A stretch of DNA of 64,000 nucleotides, from contig JAGWOR010000002.1 of NCBI GenBank assembly GCA_028870845.1, positions 1 through 64,000 on the forward strand, read 5' to 3'. Both the position numbers and the translations under genes were made by a program. Source of the DNA: Gammaproteobacteria bacterium. GTDB taxonomy: Bacteria; Pseudomonadota; Gammaproteobacteria; Natronospirales; REEB76. The notes below the pieces were generated by a model. That model had not been told where the DNA came from and made no database searches. It saw only the letters and a program-made list of their open reading frames with translations. This document shows, piece after piece, positions 34,973 to 43,346 of this stretch (its first letter is position 1; each line of letters begins with the position of its first letter).

Positions 34973-36382
34973 TTAAAGGGCATCTGATGCGAAATCAGCC
35001 AGTCGCGATCGCTCGCCGCGCATCAATGTTATGTGGCCGGAGTGTGGCCAGTTTTTGAACCGGTCTACCACGAAGGTCAAGCCTGAGGTGGTTTCGGTCA
35101 GGTAAGGGGTGTCGATCTGGGATATGTTGCCAATGCAAATCATTTTGGTTCCCGGGCCGGCCCGGGTTATCAGGGCTTTGAGCTGTTTTGGCGTCAGATT
35201 CTGTGCCTCATCTATTATGATGTAGCGGTTCAGGAAAGTGCGGCCGCGCATGAAATTCAATGAGCGAATTTTGATCCGGTTGCGAAGCAGATCATTGGTT
35301 GCGGCGCGCCCCCATTCGCTGCCTTCGCCCGACTGGGTGAGCACTTCCAGGTTATCCATAAGCGCGCCCATCCAGGGCGTCATTTTTTCTTCCTCAGTGC
35401 CCGGAAGGAATCCAATATCTTCACCCAGTGGCACGGTCACCCGTGTCATGATGATTTCCCGGTAGTGGTTCTGTTCCAGGGTCTGCGCCAGACCTGCGGC
35501 TAGAGCCAGCAGGGTTTTGCCGGTGCCGGCTGCGCCTAGCAGTGTGATGAAATCAACATTCAGGTTCATCAGCAGGTTCAAGGCGAAGTTTTGTTCGCGG
35601 TTGCGGGCTTTGATGCCCCAAACGTTGTGGCGTGCTCCACGATAATCGCGCGTGAGTTCCAGCAAAGCGCCACGCTCATCAATATTGCTGACCATGGCTT
35701 CGAAATTGTCGGTATTGCTGAATACGAATTCATTCGGGAACCAGGTTTCAACTCGCGGACCTTGAATTCGGTAATAGGTGTGACCATCCTGCTGCCAGGA
35801 TTCCATATCCCGGCTATGGTGCTCCCAGAAGTCATTGGACAAGTCGTCTACGCCAGTGAACAGAAGCTCCAGGTCATCCAGAGCCTTGTCGTTAAAGTAA
35901 TCTTCCGCATGGATGCCGAGCACCGCGGCCTTGATGCGCAGGTTGATGTCCTTGGACACCAGGATCAGCCGGCGATCCGGGTATTTTTGCTGCAGCGCCA
36001 AGGTGGCACAGAGGATGTTGTTGTCCGGTTTGTTGCCCGGCAGAGAGTCCGGCAGTATCGCGGGCAGTGGTTCAGTCTGGAAAAAAAGCCTACCGGTCGT
36101 TGATCCGCTAACGCCTTGGACTTGCTGGAGAGTGGAGATTGTCAGACCAGCGTCGATCTCCGCCTTGCTGACATGGCGCATCATCTCGTCCAGGAAACGG
36201 CTCACTTGACGCACATTCCGGGCTAATTCAGAAATACCCTTTTTGCTGGTATCCAGTTCTTCCAGAACTACCATGGGCAGATAGATATCATGCTCTTTAA
36301 ACCTGAAAATGGCGGTCGGATCATGCATCAGCACATTGGTGTCTAATACATATAATCGTCGCGGCTCACGGGATTTTTTCAC
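34973..36382 (-). CDS. PIN-domain PhoH-family ATPase (YlaK type)
   Basis: This 469-residue protein joins an N-terminal PIN ribonuclease domain (LYVLDTNVLMHDPTAI, VVLEELDTSKKG; residues ~8-140) to a C-terminal PhoH P-loop domain (GAAGTGKTLLALAAGLA; later YIIIDEAQNLTPKQL and TRAGPGTKMICIGN). Such fusions are proposed RNA helicase and nuclease enzymes. The acidic residues of the PIN site are visible (DTN, EELD). It lies 16 bases upstream of nothing else on its strand except the FadL gene. bcp precedes it with a 16-base gap, so bcp and phoH may be cotranscribed. Confidence 0.93.
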   Translation of the reverse strand: MKKSREPRRLYVLDTNVLMHDPTAIFRFKEHDIYLPMVVLEELDTSKKGISELARNVRQVSRFLDEMMRHVSKAEIDAGLTISTLQQVQGVSGSTTGRLFFQTEPLPAILPDSLPGNKPDNNILCATLALQQKYPDRRLILVSKDINLRIKAAVLGIHAEDYFNDKALDDLELLFTGVDDLSNDFWEHHSRDMESWQQDGHTYYRIQGPRVETWFPNEFVFSNTDNFEAMVSNIDERGALLELTRDYRGARHNVWGIKARNREQNFALNLLMNLNVDFITLLGAAGTGKTLLALAAGLAQTLEQNHYREIIMTRVTVPLGEDIGFLPGTEEEKMTPWMGALMDNLEVLTQSGEGSEWGRAATNDLLRNRIKIRSLNFMRGRTFLNRYIIIDEAQNLTPKQLKALITRAGPGTKMICIGNISQIDTPYLTETTSGLTFVVDRFKNWPHSGHITLMRGERSRLADFASDAL

Positions 36383-36398
36383 GAACGGGACTCCGGCT

Positions 36399-36869
36399 TC
36401 AAAGCGTGGTCTTTAAAACTTTGAGTATTTCATTAACGTGGCCGCTCACCGAAACCTTGCGCCATTCGTGACGAAGTACACCTTTGGCGTCTATCAGAAA
36501 AGTGCTGCGTTCAATACCCCGGTATTTGCGTCCGTACATGCTTTTAAGTTTGATAACACCAAATGCCCTGCAGAGCCTGGCTTTTTCATCGGATAACAGA
36601 TCGAATTTCAGGCCTAGTTTTCTGCGAAAGCCCTCATGGGATTTTAGCGAGTCGCGGGAGACTCCCATAACAATGGTATTCAGTCGCTTGAATTTTGCGC
36701 GGTTAGCATTGAAGGCCTGGGCTTCCAGCGTACACCCGGTAGTATTGTCTTTAGGGTAAAAATATATCACCAGGTTACTGCCCTTCAATTCCGACAACTT
36801 GATGGTTTTACCTCCGGTGGAAGGCAATTCAAAATCAGGCACTGGCTTGTTTATCACCGGTTTCAGCAT
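36399..36869 (-). CDS. bcp: Thioredoxin-dependent peroxiredoxin Bcp (PrxQ type)
   Basis: The protein has 156 residues from ATG 36869, with a perfect AGGAGG upstream. It reduces hydroperoxides. The peroxidatic Cys is C46 in PKDNTTGCTLEAQ. In the E. coli enzyme the resolving Cys is five residues later, but here that position is Gln. C100 in EKARLCRAF may serve instead, or the enzyme may be of 1-Cys type. It lies beside gcvR and dapA, the same trio as in E. coli. Confidence 0.94.
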   Translation of the reverse strand: MLKPVINKPVPDFELPSTGGKTIKLSELKGSNLVIYFYPKDNTTGCTLEAQAFNANRAKFKRLNTIVMGVSRDSLKSHEGFRRKLGLKFDLLSDEKARLCRAFGVIKLKSMYGRKYRGIERSTFLIDAKGVLRHEWRKVSVSGHVNEILKVLKTTL

Positions 36870-36929
36870 GTGTAGCCTCCTGAGCATATCGGCAGCGATA
36901 TATTTTAGGTGTCACCTGCAGATCAATGT

Positions 36930-37460
36930 TTAATTCTTTATCGGCTCCATGACTGCATCCAGGTTGAGCTGCTCACAGAAATCCATGAATTCCTCGCGTA
37001 ATCCCCCGATGTGAAGGTCAGCAGGAAAACTAACCGACAATTGCACGGAAAGCATGGGCGCATCCGTATATGCCGCAAGATATCCGCGGGATGTCAGCTC
37101 TGAGATGCTGATGTTGCGCGCAACGAAAAAACTGGTAATTTTGAAAAGAACATCGGGCCGGTCCAGTGAAACTGCGTCAATGGCATATGGAACCAGGTCA
37201 TGCCGCGGCGTGCGTTCTGTGGTCCGATGTGCTGACAAGGTCAATGCATGTGTTTTCCCCAGTTTTGGCAGCAGACCCTCCAGTTTGGCAAGCGCATTCC
37301 AATTGCCGGAAACCAGAACCAGCATGCTCAAATGTTTGCCGAGAACGATCATGCGGCTCTCGGCAATGTTGCAGCCGCTGTCTCTAACAGCAGCGGTTAA
37401 ATCTTGCAATATGCCCGGCCGGTCCTGGGACAGAACTGACATTACCAAATACTGTTTCAT
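36930..37460 (-). CDS. gcvR: ACT-domain regulator GcvR
   Basis: The protein has 176 residues from ATG 37460; the frame reaches 37475. It holds two ACT domains: residues ~1-75 (YLVMSVLSQDRPGILQDLTA) and ~90-170 (YAIDAVSLDRPDVLFKITSF). In E. coli, GcvR represses glycine cleavage genes through GcvA and senses glycine. The position divergent from dapA and upstream of bcp supports the name. The target in this organism is unverified. Confidence 0.9.
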   Translation of the reverse strand: MKQYLVMSVLSQDRPGILQDLTAAVRDSGCNIAESRMIVLGKHLSMLVLVSGNWNALAKLEGLLPKLGKTHALTLSAHRTTERTPRHDLVPYAIDAVSLDRPDVLFKITSFFVARNISISELTSRGYLAAYTDAPMLSVQLSVSFPADLHIGGLREEFMDFCEQLNLDAVMEPIKN

Positions 37461-37611
37461 GCAGACTCGCGGCACCCAGATCCGGATGTGCAGAATTCAC
37501 CAGCAGTTTACCGCCTTTCATCCATGAAGCAATCACGCCATGGAGTGTTTATCTTGAGCCTTAGGCACATTGACCGGTAACATATGGTGTTTTTCACGGG
37601 GCTGAATATAT

Positions 37612-38487
37612 ATGTTTCAGGGCAGTATCGTGGCGCTAGTCACGCCCATGGCGGAGGACGGCCGGGTGGATTACGCGGCGCTTGAGGAACTCGTGCAATG
37701 GCATGTCGCCGAAGGCACCGATGGGATTGTTGCGGTTGGTACGACCGGCGAGTCGGCGACTCTTGAATCCCACGAGCATATGCGGGTGCTTGATAGTTGC
37801 CTGCGGGCTTCCGCTGGACGTATACCGGTCATCGCCGGTAGCGGCTCGAATTCCACTTCCCATGCTATAGCTTTGACCCGACTCGCACAGTCTCGAGGTG
37901 CAGCCGCTGCCCTGGTTGTGACCCCGTACTACAACAAGCCCACTCAAGAAGGGCTGTATCAGCACTTCCGAGCCATTGCCGAGGCGGTATCGCTGCCGCT
38001 GATTCTATATAACGTTCCGAGCCGCTGCGCGGTCGATATGCTGCCAGGCACCATTGCGAGGCTGGCTGAAATTAAAAATATCATCGGTATCAAGGAGGCT
38101 ACTGGCAAGCTGGACCGCGTAAAGGAAATCCGGGATGATTGCGGAGGTAATTTTCTGCTCTTAAGCGGAGACGACGCGACCGCCAAGGAATTCATGCTGG
38201 CAGGCGGACAAGGCGTGATCTCGGTGACCGCCAATGTCGCGCCAAAATTAATGCATGCGATGAGCGTGGCTGCTTGCGCGGGAAATCGCAGCCAGGCTGA
38301 TATACTCAACCAACGGCTTGCCGAATTGCATAAGAATCTGTTTTTGGAGAGCAACCCAATCCCGGTAAAATGGGCGCTCACAGAAATGGGCCGGATACCA
38401 CCCGGAATACGCTTGCCGCTTACCAGGCTTGCACCCAGCCATCACGACTTGCTTCGAAATACTCTCCGATCCATGGCGATCCTTTAG
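37612..38487 (+). CDS. dapA: 4-hydroxy-tetrahydrodipicolinate synthase
   Basis: This 291-residue enzyme condenses pyruvate with aspartate semialdehyde in lysine and diaminopimelate synthesis. The Schiff-base Lys is K161 in IIGIKEATG. The active-site Thr pair is in VGTTGESATL, and the Tyr is in TPYYNKPTQEG. The length is standard. Its 151-base gap to gcvR holds divergent promoters. A lipoprotein gene follows after 30 bases. Confidence 0.97.
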   Translation: MFQGSIVALVTPMAEDGRVDYAALEELVQWHVAEGTDGIVAVGTTGESATLESHEHMRVLDSCLRASAGRIPVIAGSGSNSTSHAIALTRLAQSRGAAAALVVTPYYNKPTQEGLYQHFRAIAEAVSLPLILYNVPSRCAVDMLPGTIARLAEIKNIIGIKEATGKLDRVKEIRDDCGGNFLLLSGDDATAKEFMLAGGQGVISVTANVAPKLMHAMSVAACAGNRSQADILNQRLAELHKNLFLESNPIPVKWALTEMGRIPPGIRLPLTRLAPSHHDLLRNTLRSMAIL

Positions 38488-38517
38488 TTATCGTCAGTTG
38501 CAACTGGAAAAACACGC

Positions 38518-38928
38518 ATGACAAAAAATCTCTATTTGGCGTTCATCCTACTGGCCGCGAGCTTATCTGGCTGCAGCACGGTGTACTGCGGTGATGCACA
38601 TGCCTATGCCGGCAGCGCAGTAAGCCCTGCATTACACGCCCCGCCTGGCATGAGTGTTCCACCAACAGATCCAAATTATTCAATCCAGGGCGTCGATACG
38701 GCCCCCGGCAAAGCTTCCAAGCAAGACGCGGTTGCCGCGTGTTTGATAAAACCTCCTGAGTTGGTCGACACACAGCCGGCGGCCAAAGTTAAAACAGCCG
38801 AACAGCCGACGCCGGGACAGGAAAAGGCCGCTCCGGGTGGCAACAAGGCGACGCTAAAACAGCAAGTAAAACCCTCATTACCAGCACCGGTGGCTGGAAC
38901 ATCAGAGTTTCCAGCCGCCGCGATTTGA
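38518..38928 (+). CDS. Short BamC-like outer membrane lipoprotein
   Basis: This 136-residue lipoprotein has lipobox ASLSGC (Cys at residue 19). Residues 39-57 (LHAPPGMSVPPTDPNYSIQ) closely resemble the BamD-binding N-terminal segment of E. coli BamC (LHAP-x-GM and a following Y-[AS]-I), and LIKPPEL at 76-82 matches its RPPA-like segment. Past residue ~85 there is only a Pro/Lys/Ala-rich low-complexity tail, and both helix-grip domains of BamC are absent. The position directly after dapA is that of bamC in E. coli. I therefore read it as a reduced BamC reduced to the BamD-contacting tail. It could also be an unrelated lipoprotein. Confidence 0.72.
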   Translation: MTKNLYLAFILLAASLSGCSTVYCGDAHAYAGSAVSPALHAPPGMSVPPTDPNYSIQGVDTAPGKASKQDAVAACLIKPPELVDTQPAAKVKTAEQPTPGQEKAAPGGNKATLKQQVKPSLPAPVAGTSEFPAAAI

Positions 38929-39103
38929 TATCCGGCGCAGCGGCTTTCAATTAGCCGGGTTGCCGGATGGATTTCCAGAGGTTGCGGAAATGTCTGGATA
39001 CAGGCCTGCATTTATATGAAAATGGAAATCCCAATGCCGATTGTCCGGTAGCACCAAACGCCAGCGACCATGATATGAGGCAGGAAGGCCAAGAGTTCAG
39101 TGT

Positions 39104-39194
39104 GGAGAGGTGTCCGAGCGGTCTAAGGAGCACGCCTGGAAAGCGTGTATACGGCAACCCCGTATCGCGGGTTCGAATCCCGCCCTCTCCGCCA
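39104..39194 (+). tRNA. tRNA-Ser (anticodon GGA)
   Basis: This is a class II tRNA of 91 bases with a long variable arm. Acceptor GGAGAGG (39104-39110) pairs with CCTCTCC (39184-39190), and CCA is encoded. The anticodon stem CACGC/GCGTG encloses the loop CTGGAAA, with GGA at 39138-39140. The T-loop is GTTCGAATC. Confidence 0.97.
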
Positions 39195-39272
39195 GATTTA
39201 TAGTTGACGCAGTGTGGATAACGCGCGTATCCGGTACTGTGGAGTGAATCCGCGGTTCGCGATCAGTTCAAT

Positions 39273-39388
39273 GGCAGCCTGCGCCGGCTTTTCCGCGACG
39301 ACCAGCTGTGAATCCCGTCAGGCCCGGAAGGGAGCAGCGGCAGCAGTAGCCTCGTGTGCCGGAGTGCAGCTGGCGCAGGCTGTCACCC
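39273..39388 (+). ncRNA. ffs: Signal recognition particle RNA (4.5S type)
   Basis: The conserved SRP domain IV core is present: GTCAGGCCCGGAAGGGAGCA at about 39317-39336, followed by GCAGC and the return strand GTGTGCCGGAGTGCAGCTGG, as in E. coli 4.5S RNA. The closing helix forms between GCAGCCTGCGCC (from 39274) and GGCGCAGGCTG (ending at 39382). It binds Ffh for membrane protein targeting. The location just upstream of dnaX is common. The ends are approximate. Confidence 0.93.
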
Positions 39389-39480
39389 AATGTGTCACCA
39401 TCAAAGCAGGGTTGTTGACGCGTCTGGTAAAGTAATCTAAACCAAGCTGTTTTGTTGTAAATCCGGGAACTGGAAATCCA

Positions 39481-41079
39481 ATGTCGTATCAGGTATTAGC
39501 GCGAAAATGGCGACCACGGAATTTTGCGGAAATCGTGGGCCAGGAGCATGTACTTAAGGCCCTGATTAATGCCCTGGACAACGACCGTCTACATCATGCA
39601 TTTTTGTTCACCGGCACACGTGGAGTGGGCAAGACGACCATAGCGCGGATTCTCGCCAAATCGCTTAATTGTGAAAACGGCGTCAGTTCCAAACCATGTG
39701 GTAACTGCAGCGCCTGCCTGGAAATTGACGCTGGTCGGTTTGTGGACCTGATTGAAGTGGATGCGGCCTCACGCACCAAAGTAGACGACACACGCGACCT
39801 CCTTGAGAACGTGCAGTATGCACCCAGCAGGGGTCGTTACAAGGTTTACTTGATCGATGAAGTGCACATGCTGTCTAACCACTCCTTTAATGCGTTATTG
39901 AAGACCCTGGAAGAGCCGCCGCCACATGTGAAATTTCTGTTGGCAACTACCGATCCACAAAAATTGCCGGTGACGGTGCTGTCACGCTGCCTGCAATTCA
40001 ACCTTAAACGTCTGCCGGTCAGCCTCATTGAGGCACATGTTGGCCACATCCTTGACTCCGAAAATGTTCGGCATGAAAGCCCGGCGGTTGGCCTAATTGC
40101 AGCGGCCGCCGATGGCAGTATGCGCGATGCATTGAGCATTCTGGATCAGGCGATCGCTTATTGCGGAGGCAACTTGCAGGAAGCCGAAGTACGCACGATG
40201 CTCGGTACGATCGAATCTTCCTATGTGAGCTCGTTGCTGGAAGCGGTAGTGAACAAGAACGGTAAATTATTGATGGAAACTCTCGCCAGATTGGATGAAC
40301 TGGCGCCGGATTATGAACTCGTCCTGTCGGATATCGCTTCTTGCCTGCAGCGTCTTGCCATCGTTAAAGCAGTGCCGGGAATGCTGCCGGAATTCACTGA
40401 CTTGCAGGATTTGCATGCACTCAGCGAGCTACTCGAAGCTGAGGATGTTCAGCTATTCTATCAAATTGCGATTTTGGGCAAGCGCGACTTGCAGCTGTCG
40501 CCATCGCCACGCGCCGGTTTTGGAATGACGCTTCTGAGAATGATGGCATTTACGCCGCCATCACCGGAATCGAAGTCATGGCAGGTTTCGCTGCCTGCGG
40601 AGCGCGGCGATAAAACCGGCGGCAGCAACAGTTTTCCTGATGCAAGTCGCGGCACGGTCCCGGCTAACCCACCGTCTGGAAACAAGACTGCCGAATGGCG
40701 TGAACCGGACTGGATTGGTCTGGTGGAATCTCTTGAAATTCGCGGCGCAGCCCAGCAACTGGCACTTAACTGCGTTTACCGCAGCAGGGAAGGCAACATA
40801 CTGTGTTTGGAGCTGGACTCCGTGCATGAGCATATGGCAACCGAGCAGCTGATCAAGCGCCTGGAAGACGCGATTTCACGCTACTTTGGTGAAACGCTTA
40901 AACTCCGCATCCAGCCTGCCGACGGAGAGTTGGCAACACCGGCAAAACAGGATGCGCAACGCCAGGAAGAGCGCCTGAAGGCTGCACAGGCGGCAATAAT
41001 CTCGGACCCCAAAGTCCGTGAATTGTGCGAAACTTTCGGCACACAGGTGAACCCGCAGTTGATAAAACCGCTGGATTGA
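39481..41079 (+). CDS. dnaX: DNA polymerase III subunits tau/gamma
   Basis: This 532-residue clamp-loader ATPase starts MSYQVLARKWRPRNFAEIVG. Walker A is TGTRGVGKTTIAR, the zinc-binding Cys set is in CENGVSSKPCGNCSAC, Walker B with VYLIDEVHML is clear, and sensor 1 is LLATTDPQKLPVT. Residues ~370-440 form a variable linker, and the C-terminal part resembles the tau domain that binds polymerase. I see no slippery A-rich heptamer of the E. coli frameshift type, so gamma may not be made. ybaB follows after 21 bases. Confidence 0.96.
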   Translation: MSYQVLARKWRPRNFAEIVGQEHVLKALINALDNDRLHHAFLFTGTRGVGKTTIARILAKSLNCENGVSSKPCGNCSACLEIDAGRFVDLIEVDAASRTKVDDTRDLLENVQYAPSRGRYKVYLIDEVHMLSNHSFNALLKTLEEPPPHVKFLLATTDPQKLPVTVLSRCLQFNLKRLPVSLIEAHVGHILDSENVRHESPAVGLIAAAADGSMRDALSILDQAIAYCGGNLQEAEVRTMLGTIESSYVSSLLEAVVNKNGKLLMETLARLDELAPDYELVLSDIASCLQRLAIVKAVPGMLPEFTDLQDLHALSELLEAEDVQLFYQIAILGKRDLQLSPSPRAGFGMTLLRMMAFTPPSPESKSWQVSLPAERGDKTGGSNSFPDASRGTVPANPPSGNKTAEWREPDWIGLVESLEIRGAAQQLALNCVYRSREGNILCLELDSVHEHMATEQLIKRLEDAISRYFGETLKLRIQPADGELATPAKQDAQRQEERLKAAQAAIISDPKVRELCETFGTQVNPQLIKPLD

Positions 41080-41100
41080 ATCCCTGGAGGATATACAGCA

Positions 41101-41424
41101 ATGAAAAACGGAATAGGCGGTCTCTTGAAACAGGCCCAGCAGTTAAAAGCCAACATGGAAAAAGCCCAGGAAGAACTGGCACGGCTTGAAGTTACTGGCA
41201 CCGCGGGTGGCGGCATGGTAAGCGTGGTGATGACAGGACGCCATGATGTGCGGCGTGTCAGCATCGACCCCAAAATAGCCGCTGATGACAGGGAAATGCT
41301 GGAAGATCTTATCGCCGCGGCCATCAACGACGCTGTCAACAAAATCGATACCGTGACCCGGGAACGGTTTGCCGGTTTTGCCACGGGTATGCCGTTGCCG
41401 GATGGATTAAAACTGCCATTCTAA
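41101..41424 (+). CDS. ybaB: Nucleoid-associated protein YbaB/EbfC
   Basis: This 107-residue protein starts [20 protein letters not shown], with a typical coiled N-terminus and the conserved [12 protein letters not shown]-like turn (here [11 protein letters not shown]). It binds DNA as a dimer. A GGAGG box lies ahead of the ATG. It sits in the conserved dnaX-ybaB-recR order. Confidence 0.96.
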   Translation: MKNGIGGLLKQAQQLKANMEKAQEELARLEVTGTAGGGMVSVVMTGRHDVRRVSIDPKIAADDREMLEDLIAAAINDAVNKIDTVTRERFAGFATGMPLPDGLKLPF

Positions 41425-41429
41425 TTCGC

Positions 41430-42029
41430 ATGGCATACGTACCTCTGTTGCAGCAATTGATGGATGCATTGCGATGCCTGCCGGGAGTCGGTCCGAAATC
41501 TTCGCAACGCATGGCTTTTCACCTGATGGAGAGAAATCGTGACGGTGCGAAGGCGCTTGCCCGTGCCTTGGCGGCTGCCGCAGACGGCATCAAGCATTGT
41601 GAACGTTGCCGGATGCTGACTGACAAGCCCTTATGTGATATCTGCGCCTCCTTGAAACGCGATCCGGGAGTTATGTGCGTTGTGGAATCGCCGGCTGATG
41701 TGTTTGCGATTGAAGATGCCACGGACTTCCGCGGACGATATTTTGTGCTCATGGGTCATTTGTCCCCCCTGGACGGTATTGGCCCTGAGCAGCTGGGATT
41801 GCAAATCCTCGAGGGACAACTTGCGGAAGGCCGCATAAATGAATTGATCTTGGCAACCAACCCCACGGTGGAAGGTGAGGCAACGGCCCACTATGTCGCC
41901 GAGATCGCAAGATCCAGGGGCGTGCGTGCGACCCGCATTGCGCACGGTGTGCCCTTGGGCGGGGAACTGGAATTCGTGGATGGGGGTACCTTGCTGCATG
42001 CCTTCAGTGGAAGACAGGATATACGCTGA
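41430..42029 (+). CDS. recR: Recombination protein RecR
   Basis: This 199-residue protein of the RecFOR gap-repair pathway has a helix-hairpin-helix start ([20 protein letters not shown]), a four-Cys zinc site ([16 protein letters not shown]), and a TOPRIM domain ([12 protein letters not shown]). The C-terminal Walker-like [16 protein letters not shown] is conserved. The length is standard. The start is ATG 41430, 5 bases after ybaB. Confidence 0.97.
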   Translation: MAYVPLLQQLMDALRCLPGVGPKSSQRMAFHLMERNRDGAKALARALAAAADGIKHCERCRMLTDKPLCDICASLKRDPGVMCVVESPADVFAIEDATDFRGRYFVLMGHLSPLDGIGPEQLGLQILEGQLAEGRINELILATNPTVEGEATAHYVAEIARSRGVRATRIAHGVPLGGELEFVDGGTLLHAFSGRQDIR

Positions 42030-42143
42030 GTTATTCACTAGCGGCGGGTATGTGATGCCAGTCAAGCGCTTTTTGCGTTTCAGGTTCAATAGATACGGCG
42101 GATCCGCCAGCCAGGGCCGGCGGAGGTTAAACGGGGGAAGGCC

Positions 42144-42956
42144 GTGAAATTAAAAGAAGTGTTGTTTGGTCTGGGTATCAGGCCCGAAATCAGGGAGTTT
42201 GCATTCGATATCCGGCATTTCAGGCTCGAGAAGGATGGCGAGCTGGATTTTGCCGTGTGGCGGCACCCGTCTGAAAAGCCAAAATTTTTTTCACAGGCCG
42301 GCGTGGATGCAATCCGCGGATTTTTGTATCCCGGGGATTTTGCCATCGATATCGGCGCACACACCGGAGACTCGGCACTGCCGATTGCTCTGGCTACCGG
42401 TCCAACCGGTGGTGTGCTGGCAATTGAACCGAATCCTTACGTATTCAAAGTCCTTCAAGCAAACGCCGGGCTGAACAAGGCCAAGACCAATATCCTGCCG
42501 CTGATGTTTGCCGCAACCGCAATGAACGGGGAATATGAGTTTGAATATTCCGATTCGGGATTCTGTAATGGTGGATTACATATAGGTGTGAGCCATTGGA
42601 AACACGCGCATTTCTTCAAACTGAAGGTGACTGGCCGGAATTTGGTAACTTATATTAAAAGCAGCTGTCCTGAAATCTGGCCTAAAATACGCTATATAAA
42701 AATTGATACGGAGGGATATGATCCGGATGTGGTGGCCTCAATCCAGGAATTGCTGGCCAGCGCCCGGCCATACATAAAGACCGAAATTTATAAGCATCTT
42801 TCTGCGGAGCGCCGCATCGCCTATTTTCGCCAACTTTCTGACCTTGGCTATATTATTCACCGTTGGGAAAGCGATGAGAATTATTATGGACAGGTGCTTA
42901 CGGATGGCGACATGACACGATGGCTGCATTTTGACGTGTTCGCTGTTCCCAAGTAA
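42144..42956 (+). CDS. FkbM-family methyltransferase
   Basis: This 270-residue protein starts at GTG 42144, with a GGGGGAAGG sequence nearby. The SAM-binding motif I is AIDIGAHTGDSALPIALA (residues ~67-84), followed by AIEPNPYVF and the FkbM-type motif IRYIKIDTEGYDPDVV. The family O-methylates sugars or other small groups, so this may modify a glycan or secondary product. It sits as an extra gene between recR and hinT and breaks an otherwise housekeeping run. The target is unknown. Confidence 0.85.
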   Translation: MKLKEVLFGLGIRPEIREFAFDIRHFRLEKDGELDFAVWRHPSEKPKFFSQAGVDAIRGFLYPGDFAIDIGAHTGDSALPIALATGPTGGVLAIEPNPYVFKVLQANAGLNKAKTNILPLMFAATAMNGEYEFEYSDSGFCNGGLHIGVSHWKHAHFFKLKVTGRNLVTYIKSSCPEIWPKIRYIKIDTEGYDPDVVASIQELLASARPYIKTEIYKHLSAERRIAYFRQLSDLGYIIHRWESDENYYGQVLTDGDMTRWLHFDVFAVPK

Positions 42957-42975
42957 CAAATTGCACGGGTGAAAA

Positions 42976-43320
42976 ATGAAAGATTGCCTGTTCTGCAAGA
43001 TGGTGGCGGGAGAAATCAAGCCGGATATGGTCATGCAAAATGATCAGTTGATCGCTTTCCGGGATATCAACCCGCAGGCCGCCACTCACATACTTGTGGT
43101 TCCGCGCAGACATATCAGCACCCTCAATGATCTTGCTCAGGAAGATGCTGGCATCATTGAAAGCATGGTTTCAGCGGCGCGTACGATTGCACATCAGCAG
43201 GGGATTGCCGCGTCCGGGTACCGGTTAGTGATGAATTGCAACCAGGCTGGGGGGCAGACGGTTTACCACATCCACTTGCATCTGTTAGGCGGTAGACCGA
43301 TGGGCTGGCCCCCGGGTTAA
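42976..43320 (+). CDS. hinT: Histidine triad nucleotide hydrolase HinT
   Basis: This 114-residue HIT-domain protein starts MKDCLFCKMVAGEIKPDM. The histidine triad VYHIHLHLLGG near the C-terminus is intact, and HILVVPRRHISTLND is the conserved middle segment. It hydrolyses purine nucleotide phosphoramidates. It converges on the M48 protease gene with a 26-base gap. Confidence 0.96.
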   Translation: MKDCLFCKMVAGEIKPDMVMQNDQLIAFRDINPQAATHILVVPRRHISTLNDLAQEDAGIIESMVSAARTIAHQQGIAASGYRLVMNCNQAGGQTVYHIHLHLLGGRPMGWPPG

Positions 43321-43346
43321 CAGCCGTCCTGCTGGGTTTTCCCCGA

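Noticed and set aside
38967-39203. Open frame spanning the tRNA-Ser gene
   Set aside because: It overlaps the tRNA and has no ribosome binding site.
39481-41079. Programmed ribosomal frameshift in dnaX
   Set aside because: I could not find an A-rich slippery heptamer followed by a hairpin of the E. coli kind, so it cannot be claimed.
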